NCBI GenBank assembly: GCA_963513935.1
Contig: OY740772.1
Location: 103,249,340-103,313,339, forward strand
From: Aphrophora alni
Lineage: Eukaryota; Arthropoda; Insecta; Hemiptera; Aphrophoridae
DNA: 64,000 bases
Direction of reading: 5' to 3'
Position numbers and translations under genes: made by a program. Positions 22,571 through 33,599 of the stretch are shown here, in pieces. Under the pieces are notes generated by a model. It worked only from the letters and a program-made list of their open reading frames with translations. It was not told the origin of the DNA and ran no database searches. Positions within the stretch are counted from its first letter, which is position 1. The number at the start of each line of letters is the position of its first letter.

Positions 22571-23719
22571 GTATTAATCTTTTGTAATTCTATAATACAG
22601 TTGATACACGTTTTTCTACGACATTGATAACGGAAAAATTGAAGTTTAGTCATTTAATCAAAATGTTTCTACTTATTTATATTTGACAAAATGTTGTATT
22701 AATTTGTTACAACTTCCCACCCAAAACAAATAGTGAAGCGACACGAAATGTCTTTAGAAAAACCAATCGTAAGCCTCTTACGTCAATAAGAATTCCAAAT
22801 TAGAATTTACTTAAGGCTGTTTGTTATTTGCTAAAAGTACACCTTTTTACTCTCTTATAAATACGTAGGACAGTGATGGGTAAAAACTTTGTATAATGGG
22901 GCTGGATCTACCCATCAACTTGTTTTTATTTCCTCACACATACATAGTATAGAGAAAATTGTGATGGTTAAAAAAAATCTATTTCGAGTTTTTTTGCTGA
23001 TATTGTGTCCAAAAAATTGTTTTTTGGTATGTCTGTTACATTTCATCGCTCTGCAATTGAAAAACGTGGAGATAGATTTTAACAGTGACTATATCTCGGG
23101 ACGCCTTATTATTTTATTTTTAAGTTTAAATTTGGGGGTAGCTGCGTTAAGTAAAATACACAAAACTACGATGCTGTCAAATTCGATTCGATTCGACTCT
23201 CTGTAGCTTCTAAGTATCTAAAAAACATACTGGTCGTCATCTCTCCAAATATGTCAGTTCGTGAGTTATCAATACAAAACAAAAAATCGATTATGGCGCT
23301 GTTATAAGATAAAATCCCCTCTACCGAATACGTACAAATTTTAGTGAAATGTGAAATTTAATGACTGATAATCATTACGAAAATTAATGACCCATACTAA
23401 TAATCCAAACATTAAAAGATTGGTTTTAATCAAATACTCTGAGAACTTGTTTCACAACCGAATTAAGTTTAGGCTCTTATCTAAATATGTAGAGACTTTA
23501 CGTCGTTTAAAACATTTCTTAAAAGCTAAGTTTTATTAAAATCGGTCCACCTCATTTTGCCTGTAGAACACACTCCACATACAATAGACGGATATTATTT
23601 CAAAAACACTTTTTTTTTTAAATTCATGAGACCTAGAAACTAATGTATCCGCCAAATCAATTTCTTAACTCATTACATAACTCCCTCTATATTACGTATA
23701 TGTGAGAAATAAAACTACT
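22571..23719. other. AT-rich DNA, nothing clear
   Basis: Has a family G-like 'GGGGCTGGATCTACCCATCA' at about 22899 and common repeat debris 'AAAATCGGTCCACCTC' near 23540. A 105-codon frame at 22889-23206 has hydrophobic stretches but no recognised domain, no methionine context and no conserved partner; it is not called as a gene. Confidence 0.4.
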
Positions 23720-24065
23720 GATTAGATTTAACAAGCATTATAATTTAACTTAACTCCCACAACGCATAGACAACGATCTGGTGATAAACAGCTGATAATA
23801 CGTCTAACAACTTAAGTCAACATGTACAGAGATAAACGTATTGAGATAAGCGTAGAATAGTTTTACTTTAATAATGTCGGACTTCTCTAAACACTTAATG
23901 GACAGTAGCAGTAAATTTAATTCCCTTAATGGACCCTAAACAAAAAGCCCAAACGATCTGTTATCTGCTAAAGTCATTCTCATTTGTTATTGTTTATTTT
24001 ATTAACTGTAATTAATGTTCTAGTCTTTTAACTGCAGCAGATGTTTAGCTTTATTAAAACTTAAG
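23720..24065. repeat. Left palindrome arm, block matching 28840-29190
   Basis: The complement of this block reads in order with the right arm: 'ATAATGCTTGTT', 'ATCAGCTGTTTATCAC', 'ATCGTTGTCTATG', 'AACAGATAACAGATCGTTTGG' minus its last base, 'TAGGGTCCATTA' and 'AATTTAATTC'-like text. It fits the nested order of the palindrome. Confidence 0.85.
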
Positions 24066-24169
24066 GTACTTCTGTAGGTCTACTCCATGAAACAACTGCT
24101 ATAGACTCGATAAATGCATATGCCTGACTGTGTCGATTCTCCAACACGAACATAATGAGTTCAGGCTTC

Positions 24170-24310
24170 TCAATATAAGTACCCTGAAACTGACACGAGC
24201 GAAGCGAGTGGAGATTTTACAATTATATCTACGAGGTCCATTTAATGTCTAGCAAACGTCAATAAATTATTGATATACAAAATTAGCTAGTTCGGAAAAC
24301 CCCGAAGATG
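24170..24310 (+). repeat. Family M copy
   Basis: 'GACACGAGCGAAGCGAGTGG' at about 24195 is followed by 'ATCTACGAGGTCC' and 'AATAAATTATTGATATACAA'. The same order is found at 63138-63230, and in reverse at 35150-35270. Confidence 0.65.
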
Positions 24311-24481
24311 ACTCCCCTGAATGTAATATTTTGGATACAATTGTGTACAGTTAGGTTTCTTATTAAGATGAAGAAGGTTTAAATGAATTGTTTAGTTTTA
24401 CTAAAAAGTATTACCAGTGATTATCTTATATAGGTTTTGCCTTTATTAAGAGAAAAGGAGTGGTATATAGTTCATATCGGC

Positions 24482-24553
24482 GTGCTTCACACGAGGGGAA
24501 AAGGTGAGTCTTTTGTCAAGAATGATTTCAAGATATTTGACTTATGTTTTCCA
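24482..24553 (-). pseudogene. Jockey-like reverse transcriptase fragment
   Basis: 24 codons on the minus strand read WKT, a stop, then VKYLEIILDKRLTFSPRVKH. This is the same post-catalytic segment of a Jockey-clade reverse transcriptase as at 20163-20270 and 25723-25794. No catalytic residues are present and the frame is not open beyond the fragment. Confidence 0.75.
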
Positions 24554-24625
24554 TGCCGTGATGATCTATTAAAGCGAAATTGTAATTAATTTTTGTATGA
24601 ATTGTGATTATAATGTTAAAATAAT

Positions 24626-24868
24626 TCATTTTAAATATATCACTTGTGATATTTTGGCTTGAACGTTAAGCAGACAGGTCATTCTCCGTTCTTGGAGGCT
24701 GAGGGATCTGTCAATACAGAAAACAGATGATATTTCGAGATAATAGTTTTCTTGTGAGTTTGTTAATGAATCCTCGAGTATTGGGCCTTCGAACCAGTAT
24801 GTAAGTCTATGTTTTTGACATAGTCTGCGTGTAATGAGGAAAAGTCCAGCTTGATTTAGTTTGAGCAT
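24626..24868 (-). pseudogene. Unrecognised 80-codon frame next to LINE debris
   Basis: The frame begins MLKLNQAGL, and the same start, MLKLNQAGLYPITLRTN, is found on the plus strand at 26039 in the other palindrome arm, followed there by a stop. A Jockey-like fragment lies 70 bp downstream. It may be part of the same LINE, but I do not recognise the sequence. The paired occurrence suggests former coding sequence, now decayed. Confidence 0.35.
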
Positions 24869-25048
24869 TGAGATTTTGCTGTTTGAATCATTATTTTTAA
24901 CAATTCATTTGTAACATTTTGACTAGAGCATTAAGCTCAGGTCATTTTCTCCAGTCTTATGACTGTTACTATCGACTACAGAGAGTTTCGTAATAATTTA
25001 AAATTATGACTACCCCCCCCCCCCCCGAATGTACGATTTCAAGGCAAA
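24836..25048. repeat. Innermost left palindrome arm
   Basis: The complement matches about 25880-26082 on the plus strand in order: 'GAAATCGTACATTCGGGG', 'AAATTATTACGAAACT', 'GTCGATAGTAACAGTCATAA', 'GCTTAATGCTCTA', 'AATGTTACAAATGAATTG' and 'AAACTAAATCAAGCTGGAC'. The left copy has a C13 run (about 25014) where the right copy has only four Gs. Confidence 0.9.
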
Positions 25049-25055
25049 GAAAATG

Positions 25056-25094
25056 ATTTGCTACGTCAGTTTCGTCTGCAGAGACATCATCAAG
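25056..25094 (-). ncRNA. Hammerhead-like motif, palindrome centre, left
   Basis: Minus strand: CTTGATGA, T, GTCT-CTGC-AGAC (four-pair stem II), GAAAC, then TGACGTA and GC. It is the mirror partner of the motif at 25437-25480, with the same stem II bases and the same 'GACGTAGC' tail. The core here is TTGATGA, one base off CUGAUGA. Confidence 0.4.
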
Positions 25095-25099
25095 CTTCG

Positions 25100-25430
25100 A
25101 ACTTATCACAATTATAAAATTACACACAATAAACACACGAACATTTAAACACAATATACAATTTAAAATTCATCAAATTTGTCACTTTAGTCATAATCAA
25201 TGTAATTTTGGACCCTTATGCATCCTACTGCCTACATCTTAATCAGTTAACTGAATAATTTATTCTCGCTCTGAGAATTAATCGTGTCGTATATTGTATT
25301 GGAGGCATAGTTCAATTTGTCATTTAGTAGAATGTCAGGATTTTGTTTATTGTTCTAATATATTTGGAACTCCTCAAATATGTTTAGTAATTTTCCTTTT
25401 TTGCACTTTGAAGAATTTCAAGATTGGTAT
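25100..25430. other. Palindrome spacer
   Basis: The unpaired centre between the two ribozyme-like motifs. AT-rich; no repeat partner or reading frame recognised. Confidence 0.45.
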
Positions 25431-25436
25431 TCAAGA

Positions 25437-25480
25437 CTGATGATGTCTTTTTGCAGACGAAACGGACGTAGCTAAATATC
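25437..25480 (+). ncRNA. Hammerhead-like motif, palindrome centre, right
   Basis: CTGATGA at 25437-25443 is the canonical core. It is followed by T, GTCT (25445) pairing with AGAC (25455), GAAA at 25459-25462, then CGGACGTA and GC. Stem III would be A-U and C-G closing a tiny loop, with A as the cleavage-site base. Stem I pairing is weak, so activity is doubtful. Confidence 0.45.
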
Positions 25481-25722
25481 ATTCCAGTAAGTACGATTTT
25501 AAACATACCAATTAAGGTAAATAAAAATTTTTTTATTTAATAAAACAATTCAGAGGCTTGGAAAAAACTAAATTTAACACACAAACAGTTCAAATTAAAC
25601 ACATCTCTTACGAAAAATAAAATGTCAGAGGAACTGATGCCTATATGCAATATAGTAGAGAATAAAATCACGCATAAAAGATGGTTGTTTGTCATACATT
25701 TCGCTTTAATACATCTCCTCAG

Positions 25723-25794
25723 CATGAAAAACGAGTCAAATATCTAAGAATTATTCTTGACAAAAGACTCACCTTTTCTAGGTCACCTGTAATT
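25723..25794 (+). pseudogene. Jockey-like reverse transcriptase fragment
   Basis: 24 codons read HEKRVKYLRIILDKRLTF and continue SRSPVI, the conserved segment after the catalytic loop in Jockey-clade LINEs. It lies inside the palindrome but is not at the mirror position of the 24482-24553 copy, so the two came from separate insertions or a later rearrangement. Confidence 0.75.
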
Positions 25795-25876
25795 ATTTTT
25801 GGGAAAATGAACCAATTCATTTAAATCCTCTTCATCTCAAGGCTGCTATTCAAGAAATTTAGCTACTCACAATTGC

Positions 25877-26085
25877 CTAGAAATCGTACATTCGGGGTAG
25901 TCATCATTAAATTATTACGAAACTATCTATAGTCGATAGTAACAGTCATAAGACTGGAGAAAAAGGCCTGAGCTTAATGCTCTAATCAAAATGTTACAAA
26001 TGAATTGTTAAAAATCATTATTCGGACAGCAAAATCTCAATGCTCAAACTAAATCAAGCTGGACTTTACCCCATTACACTCAGGA
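25877..26085. repeat. Innermost right palindrome arm
   Basis: Partner of 24836-25048, as described there. It ends with the MLKLNQAGL codons at 26039. Beyond it, 'CATTCCAGTAAG' and 'CCAATTAAGGTAAATA' at 26133-26175 repeat 25485-25525 in the same direction, a small direct duplication. Confidence 0.9.
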
Positions 26086-26175
26086 CTAACTTATTCCCAA
26101 TGGTATGTCAAACCAATGTCAAATCCTAGCATTCCAGTAAGGATTATTTTAGACTGACCAATTAAGGTAAATACA

Positions 26176-27370
26176 AAATATATTGTATTAAAATTCATTC
26201 GTACTGCTTAAATTCCAAAAAAAATTAACCCAACCCATTAACCCTAAATTTAGGTATAGTGATGTTTAATTGCGAATCAAAATTGCTTATCAGTTACGAA
26301 TTGTGTTCCCAAAACCTAATCATCAAACCTGATGAGAAAAAATATGAACACATATTTTCCAAGATCACTATTTCCATTTCTCTAAAGATCATGAATTGTA
26401 ATATATCATTCAAATTCCATTATTTTTTAAATTCTATTATGAATTTAGTTTTGATTCTAGGGTTTTAAAGAGTAACTATATTTTTAAACGGTTGCATATC
26501 TTTTCTTAAATTACTAACAATAAAATCCATTTTCAGGACGTTTCTTAATAAAACGAATTTTTTTTTTTTTTTTTTTTGAATGTTTTCATTTACATCCCAA
26601 TGCCTTTTTGAGTAGGAGAAAATAGGCTTTTGTAACCAAAAGTAGTTTGTTTTACTATTCGTTGAAAGCAATGAAACTGTTTTCGTAATTTATCACCACT
26701 CTGTGTAATAGTGTAATTAAGAAAATATCCTCACCTTCTACTTTTGTTCACAATTTTGTTTCTCTTTTTTGGGTTACAGAACATTGTATAGACGTAGGAC
26801 ATCAATATAATGATTATAGCGAAGATAAAATTTATTCAAATAGTAGCAAATATAGAATAGGACAATAAAATTAGCCGAAAATTTTTGAAAATTTATTGTG
26901 ATTCGTTTCAGAACGCCATGGTTTTTAACAAATGGTTTTATGTACGAAAATCGGGGGAAATCTTCTTTTTTTTAGATAGTTTAAAGACTATTTACAGTGC
27001 AATGGGTATTTTAAATTTAGTTCACTATTAGAATACGCAAACGGTTGATTGGAAATATGTTTAAATAATTTCAAAACACCGATGAAATTTTCAAATATTT
27101 TTCATTATTTTAGAAAAGCGTCTAGGCGCTTGAAACTTTTAGGAAATAAGCCTATTATGACTCTTAAGTTACCATTAAAATTTCATTAAAAATATTAATT
27201 AATTTACGAGTAATTTCTAAAAACATAAAACCGTTGTTTAAACAATACTCCAGGTGTGCAAAGTCGGATTCACTGATATGCCATATACTTTATCACTAAA
27301 TATATCTATCTAAATTTCCATATGGCATCCTGAAAGGAATTACAATACGCATTTTGACTAATTATACTGG
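26176..27370. other. AT-rich DNA, nothing recognised
   Basis: A T20 tract near 26558-26577 and generic AT-rich sequence. Frames of 68-69 codons at 26259-26468 and 26465-26671 have no domain. No counterpart in the left palindrome arm was found. Confidence 0.4.
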
Positions 27371-28270
27371 CCTAGAAAAAGAACCCACAAAATGATTTCC
27401 ATATTTTTTTATTCAAAGAAGTAAATTGTTTGATTCTTCAGCAAGAAAGTTTGAATTAGACTTTCAAATAAGCTTCTTTTTATGACACAATATTTTGCAT
27501 TTCTATAGGAAAACCAGTTTTCCAGGCTATACAATTTTTTCAATGCATTCTTCGTAATTTTATCCCAGATGTGTGTTGTATTTCAGTTATAAAATAATAA
27601 CCAAAAAATGTTATTTATTGATAATTCTTTTTAAACTGACAAAATAATTAAATCAGTTTGTCCTAAGTTTTCAACAACTCTAATTAAATATTTTTTACTT
27701 TTTTCTTGTAAACGTAATATAGATTCGTGATGGGTTTCGATCGATGTAAAGTTTTACTGATTCCCAAAATGTTAGTAACGTCATCATTTCTTAAAATATA
27801 TTCAACCGATTTTGTTCAAATTTTGTGAAACATTAAGATCACCAAAACTGCGTGGAAATTTGAACGTTAAGGAAATTACAGTTTAGTAATAATTAAACCA
27901 TTAAAAACTCGATTTCAATCGAATGAAATTATTTATGGAACAATCAGAGAAAACCTACATATAAACAGTTTCAATTTTTTTTTTTTTTTTTTTTTTTTAA
28001 TTCTCAAAAAGTTGATACAGAGGGGGGGGGAGCCTTTAATAACAACTTTATGTCTTGTAGCAAATCCATTGGGAAAACGAAGTAATATAGAAAAATACAA
28101 TGTTTATTTTTTCGCTGAAAAGTAATATAGAGACAATATTGTAGTAGTATGGAGATGGTGCAAATAAATTGCACAAACCCCAATCAAAACTCACTTATCC
28201 AACCCCAAAATCAAAACCAACCAAAACTATTCGTAACCAAAAAAGCAATAACATAATAACCAAATATAGA
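27371..28270 (+). repeat. Family D, copy 2
   Basis: Matches copy 1 closely over 27400-27670 and more loosely up to 28250 ('AAACTCGATTTCAATCGAAT' near 27905; 'TCAAAACCAACC' near 28208). A T31 tract at 27968-27998 and a G9 run at 28022 lie within it. It stands next to copy 3 in direct tandem, about 905 bp apart. Confidence 0.8.
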
Positions 28271-28274
28271 GTTA

Positions 28275-28600
28275 TTCAAATAATAGTAAACGTACAAAAA
28301 GAATGCACAAAATTATTTCCATATTCAAAGTAGTAAATTGTTTGATTCTTTAGTGAAAAAGTTTGAATTAGACTTTCAAATAAGCTTCTGTTATGACATA
28401 GTATTTTGCATTTCTATAGGAAAATCATTTTCCAGGATATATATTTTTTAAAATACTTCTTTCATCGTGTGTTTCGTGCGAGATATGCGTGTATTTCAGT
28501 TTAAATGATAACAAATGTCACGATCTATAGATAATGTTTTGAAACTGATACAATTATCAGGTATTTCTCTTCACTGATAATAAATACACAACGTTAATGA
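28275..28600 (+). repeat. Family D, copy 3
   Basis: Repeats 'GTACAAAAAGAATGCACAAA', 'GTTTGAATTAGACTTTCAAA', 'TTTGCATTTCTATAGGAAAA' and 'GTATTTCTCTTCA' as in copy 1 at 13120-13445. Within the palindrome it is present only in the right arm. Confidence 0.85.
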
Positions 28601-28839
28601 AATTTAAATTTCCAAAACTAGCAATAAGGATGTTTACATTCTCTGTTATACCTAATATACAGAAAATGACGTAATTGTTGAAAGTTCGATATAGATTTAT
28701 TCGCAGAAATATCGGTTTTGAAGTTCCATCAGCTGAAAACATTATTTAATAAGGGCTGAGTAATAAGCTAGAACACAAGAAAAAGTCAGAACCTGTAGTC
28801 TTTAAGATGCTACTGAATAAAGAAATTTACTTTCGTTTA

Positions 28840-29195
28840 AGCTAAACACCTGCTGCTGCTAAGAGACTATATAACATTAAGTATAGGTAATAAAATAAAA
28901 TAAACAATAGCAATGAGAATGAATTTAACAGATAACAGATCGTTTGGGCCTCTTGTTTAGGGTCCATTATCGGAATTAAATTGACTGCTACTCTCCTATA
29001 AGTGTCGAGAAGTAAAACTATTCTACATTTCTACAGAAATATGTACTTGTTGACTTAAATTGTTAGACATATTATCAGCTGTTTATCACAAGATCGTTGT
29101 CTATGTTAAGTTACGTCATTTAAATTATAATGCTTGTTGAATCCATTTCATTTTAATCACGTTATAACCATCTAGATCAGTAGTTTTATTTTCTC
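28840..29195. repeat. Right palindrome arm, block matching 23720-24065
   Basis: In order: 'CTAAACACCTGCTGCTGC', 'AATAGCAATGAGAATGA', 'ACAGATAACAGATCGTTTGG', 'TTAGGGTCCATTA', 'TATCAGCTGTTTATCAC' and 'ATAATGCTTGTTGAATCC', each matched in the complement of the left block. Confidence 0.85.
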
Positions 29196-30160
29196 ATAAA
29201 ATAAATCACTAGTTTTCTCATATCTACATAATCTGAGTCAAAACATCGTTGTCGCCGATAAATTAGTTTTTAGGCTCCTGTAATTATTTTTAGGCTCCAA
29301 AGTGTTTTTGGAATGATATTTCTTTTGTATGTATGCGGTCATATATCGGATAGTTTTATTCCATTACCTTACAATTTGCGGGTTGTTCTTATTTGTAAGT
29401 TATCGATAGAAAAACAAAAACGACGTATATTCTATAAATATTTAGACAAGGAGCTAAACTAATATTTATTTTCTTTGTTTCCATGGATACAAATGAACAT
29501 AATCGAAAATGTGTTGGTGTTAGACTAGTATTGATTGTTGTAGACAATCGCCAAGAAATTGTATTCTTAGTTTTTTGTCGATAACTTGGTTATCCTTTGA
29601 CCTACAGAAAAAGTAAAAAAAAAAAACATTTTGTTTATAGTTTTGAAAAGAAAAATATTTTGTCTCATATAAGTTTTTGGTAAAGTCAAACGGTTTTTGA
29701 GATATCTTTCGTTAAATAATTTACATGGCTACCATTTTAAAAATTATTAAAATAAAGTCTTGTTGTTTGATACGTATAAAACGTAACATACAAAATACTT
29801 ATACTAACTTTGAACTCAATATCTTTACTATTTCTGCAGTCATGTTTTTTTTTGAAAAAACATATTGTCGGATAGACGGGAAATGAAGAGGAATTCGACT
29901 ATATGTTATTTGACATTTTGTATTGGTTTTGATGTATATAATCCGAAAATGAATACCCAGTCCACCTTTTTCGTTACACCTTTTAACAGAAGGCAAAACT
30001 ACACTACGAGTCAAACACATGTATTTAACAAATATAAACAACAACTAAAAACACAGTCATCGCAGTGTTACCGCGGGATCCCATAGCTACGAATAACACT
30101 GAGTTTTATTTTTTTTAAATGGCGTCCAATCTCTGTAGTCAATCCGTGTAGTTGGGTCCC
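29196..30160. other. AT-rich DNA in the right arm, nothing recognised
   Basis: Two overlapping frames on opposite strands (29799-30044 and 29865-30086) have no domain. An A12 run lies near 29618. Confidence 0.35.
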
Positions 30161-30164
30161 CTTC

Positions 30165-30448
30165 TCATATAAACCATGTTACATGTTAAAGAATTACTTT
30201 GACTACATGCATGCATCCCTATATTAAATATGTCTGTATTACTGAAACTGCCAATAGAAGCTGATCTCCCTGTCAATAATAACCAGGACATTGGTGTTAT
30301 TGCTGCTCGTGTTTTAAACTGACCTCTGTTACTATAGTCATAACTAGAAGGTAATGATCGAATGACACATGATTTATAGCTCATTAATCATTTCACTTGC
30401 GAGTTAAACACCGACTGTCACTGCCATAACTTGGCTTATACATTGAAT
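30165..30448 (-). repeat. Right palindrome arm, highly similar block
   Basis: Partner of 21261-21545. The minus-strand frame at 30384-30139 (81 codons) contains 'TGRSASIGSFSNTD' and 'HACSQSNSL' and is open, like its partner. No domain is recognised. Confidence 0.85.
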
Positions 30449-30764
30449 TATTATTCTTTTTGTTTAACTACCGTTATACAATATTGAATATTACGATTAT
30501 AGACTTGTAAATTATATTTTAAGATTTTAGAGGAGGAGGGGGTAAATTATATTATAAAGAGACGCTCATATATGAGGGAGGTAGATCTGGTTTAGGGAAG
30601 TACACGACGATATATGTAGGGCGATTAATTTGTTTATCTCAATGACAGGATCGCGGGCTTGAAAGGTTGGAGAGAATGTTGATCTTGAAGGAACATTGGT
30701 ATTTTATAGTTGTCAGAAAGAGCCTATTATTTTTGGTCTGGAAGACGGAGGCAAGTATACCGCT
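30449..30764. other. Right arm spacer
   Basis: Short A/T-rich and G-rich text such as 'GAGGAGGGGGTAAATTA' near 30530. No feature recognised. Confidence 0.35.
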
Positions 30765-31240
30765 AGGAATAGTGCAGACACAAGCCACACTCCCGGTCTC
30801 ACTTCCTGCATTGAGGATTCAACTGATCGTGCACACTATTACAAGTCACTGATGACCTTATCTTGGATTCGATAATGTTCAAATGATTAACACAATTTTT
30901 AGTTATTGTAGAGAACCGCTGATCATATTGCCCTTTTAAGGTTAGGTCACCCATGTGATAATTTTCGCCTGTACATAAGTACATGCTGTTGAACGTCTGA
31001 ATGACAGCTGGTGTGGTCCAAATCCAGAGACCGTCGGAGTATTCTGCTGGCAAGATCGCAATGGAAGTTTCTAGATCTGCAGGACTCGTATAAAGCATGA
31101 TAATTAATTGGTACTTTAACATTAGCATGGTCATATAACTAACTTCCGCCAGTGAAGAAAGTCATGTTAATATCGTCCTACATTGTCCTGGTACTGGACA
31201 GGCTGGAGAGATCTCCTGAGTCTGTTGGATAGACGGAATG
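30765..31240. repeat. Right palindrome arm, blocks matching 20400-20900
   Basis: A 111-codon minus-strand frame at 31134-30799 is fully open here. It includes 'TSIAILPAEYSDGLWIWTT' and 'AVIQTFNSMYL'. Translating the matching stretch of the left arm (about 20583-20700, plus strand) gives 'ASITILSTEHSYFLGT', a stop, then 'TTLAVIATFISL', clearly the same former frame. There is no recognised domain, so I record it as a repeat with a possible coding past and not as a gene. Confidence 0.7.
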
Positions 31241-31339
31241 AGGGGCCGTACAATATGTGTTACCAACATACAATAACGAAATAATGGTACGTAAGGTCAT
31301 TAGTTAATAAATCACTTATTACACTTCTACAGTGAACAC

Positions 31340-33065
31340 GTTTATTGTTGGGTAAGTTCCTTAGCAAATGTTACCTTTTTGAAGGCGATTGAGTGGACTC
31401 AGTCTTAAGCGACTTACGACAACAGAAAACATAAATAATTTAAGAAGACACGTTTTCCTAAGACCGTTTTGAAAACATTTAACCGAACCCTAACGTCGAT
31501 GATTTTTTTGAAAATGATCTCGTAAAATCGACAATGGAAAAATTAATTTGCGTTACTATTGATCACGTTCAAATCATTCACTCGATCCTTAATTGAATTT
31601 TTAACATGTTTGCAAATCCCCAATTTAACTTATTTAGCTTCAAGAAAAACATGTTCTCTTATCTTAATATAAAATGGATTACATGAACATGAGCAATTAC
31701 TGGTTAAGATGTTCCAAGTCACATTAAGCTTTATGTATTTTGTTATGTTAACTTGATGCCAATTGCAGGAAGAATTAATTAACGTACTCACATCTCATAG
31801 AACGACGCAATTACATTTAGAGCAGTTCAGTTTAATTGGCAATTATAGTTTTGTTAATTCTAATAGCAATAAAAAAACAATGTATGTAATATCTCAAAGA
31901 AATATTTCAATCACTACCAATGATAATATTTTAGGGAAAGAAAAACAGAAAAGTTAAGTACCAGGGTAAAGGGTTAGTCAATAAAAAGAGAAAGAATTAA
32001 CAAAGGTTTCACTTCGTCCTTGTTTATTGACGCATGTGCAGTAAACGATTCTGCGGCCGTTGTTAAAAATTCAACAGCTGTTTACTGTTACATAAAAACA
32101 ATTTGATAGGCGCCGTTGTAGTACTTATCCAGCCCCAGTATGAAATGTAACAAAACCGGATCTTCCAATATAAAGTAAAAAATTAGGGTTTGTAGGAAAT
32201 GTAAAATTGTATTCCTGATTAAAAAAAAAAAACAGGCGTATGTCCTTTATAAAAACCACGTGGCCGATTTATGAAGAGATGATAACAATACGTTTTGTTT
32301 CGTCCTTAGAGGCTACACTTGAGTTAAATTTCATCAAAATCGTTATAGCCGATTTTGATAAAATCGTATTTTTGAGTTTTTATTTGTTTTGAGAACTACC
32401 CTGAAATTTTTAGTTATTTAAATATTTTAAAGTTTTGAGATATATCCAAAATATAGCCAGATACCAAATTTGAGTAAAATCGGCCCAAAAACCACTGTCT
32501 TGGAACCTGAAAACCGATATATCCGCAAAAACCTCAACTTAGCTTTTTTGACTACGTATATATGAGAAAGTAAAACACTAAAACTTCTTCTCTCCGTCCC
32601 ATTGGATAAAGTAATCCTACTTTATTGTTACGTTCAGTTTATTATAAAATATGTGTTATTTTGTGTTTTTGTACACATATAAATTTCTCTTAAAACTTAA
32701 TGACTACTCCATGTTTAAATAACTGTCAATCAACAACTTTTGACAATGAGTTTGAGGTAATTTCACTTTTAGCCAGAAATCAGATGCATTATTATGAAAC
32801 GATATGGACATCGGCTCTGCTTTTATCCTTGATAATTGAACGTGCCGTGGAAATATGAGAAGTTATTGTATACTGCATATTTACAAAATAGCACTGTTAA
32901 TTGTTAACTTCATTAAGCAATGAAGTGGTGAAAATGTAATGTTTGAGAATTATAGATTATGCAAAACCCGTGTTATGTTGCAATTAAATAGAGGAAGTAA
33001 TCAAAATAAATTGCTGGAAATAGAATGCCTGATAAATTAATTGTGGCGGTTCAATAATTATATCT
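31340..33065 (+). repeat. Family A, copy 3 (outer right arm of the palindrome)
   Basis: Blocks at 31345-31380, 31690-31860, 32090-32180, 32230-32480 and 32800-33060 match copies 1 and 2 in order. This is the least interrupted copy and the best guide to the repeat: it lacks the MITE, the satellite element and the large family C insertions. No long frame is preserved. Confidence 0.82.
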
Positions 33066-33379
33066 GAAACAGAATACGAGATGAACTTGTAAAATGACCT
33101 GTCTGATTTATAAAATCATTTTGTTTTACAAATTACAATAAACGTTCTTAAAAATGTACACAAATTCTCTCATTCACCAAACTCTAAAATGAAATACAAA
33201 CCGACGAAAACAAAAATACCAGTTCCGTAGTTGTCACTGAAAAAAATTAAAATAAACCATCGGCAATATCTTTGACTAAAATGTAATCAATAGTAAACCT
33301 GCTTCGCTTTTGCCACAAACGCGTCCCCTGATTAATATGTTTTTAATTCAAAATTTGAAACATTCCAGCACGATGAGAA

Positions 33380-33589
33380 GGCTATACCTACTAGATGGCT
33401 TTTCAGTTAATGTGCGGGGTAACACATAATATAAACTCCTGTCGCCGTTGTTCTAACCTGTTCAACCAAAGTCCGCTACTAATTGTAGCATTCCAATTTT
33501 CCTCACGAAGCTCTACAAAGTTTGAGTATGAACTCTGAACCTCTCACTCACTCCTGAAGTCAGAACGCTACCCAATAGACTATCAGAGC
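33380..33589 (-). repeat. Possible tRNA-derived SINE
   Basis: Read from 33589 downward: GCTCTGATAGTCTATTGGGTAGC, cut here to its A-box-like core TAGTCTATTGGGTAG, then GTTCTGACTTCAGG where an anticodon arm would lie, then GAGGTTCAGAGTTC as a B-box-like end. The spacing resembles the tRNA-related head of a SINE. It does not fold into a full tRNA by eye. The body downstream is unremarkable and no A tail is clear. Only one copy was noticed in the window. Confidence 0.35.
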
Positions 33590-33599
33590 AATCATTTAA

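Noticed and set aside
22889..23206. 105-codon plus-strand frame as a membrane protein gene
   Set aside because: Hydrophobic residues follow from T-rich sequence; it begins in a family G fragment and has no recognised domain or splice context.
16690..33065. Palindrome as a simple assembly error (one haplotype joined inverted to itself)
   Set aside because: Most arm pairs are clearly diverged and carry private insertions, which a recent haplotype join would not show. Long reads are still needed at the centre.
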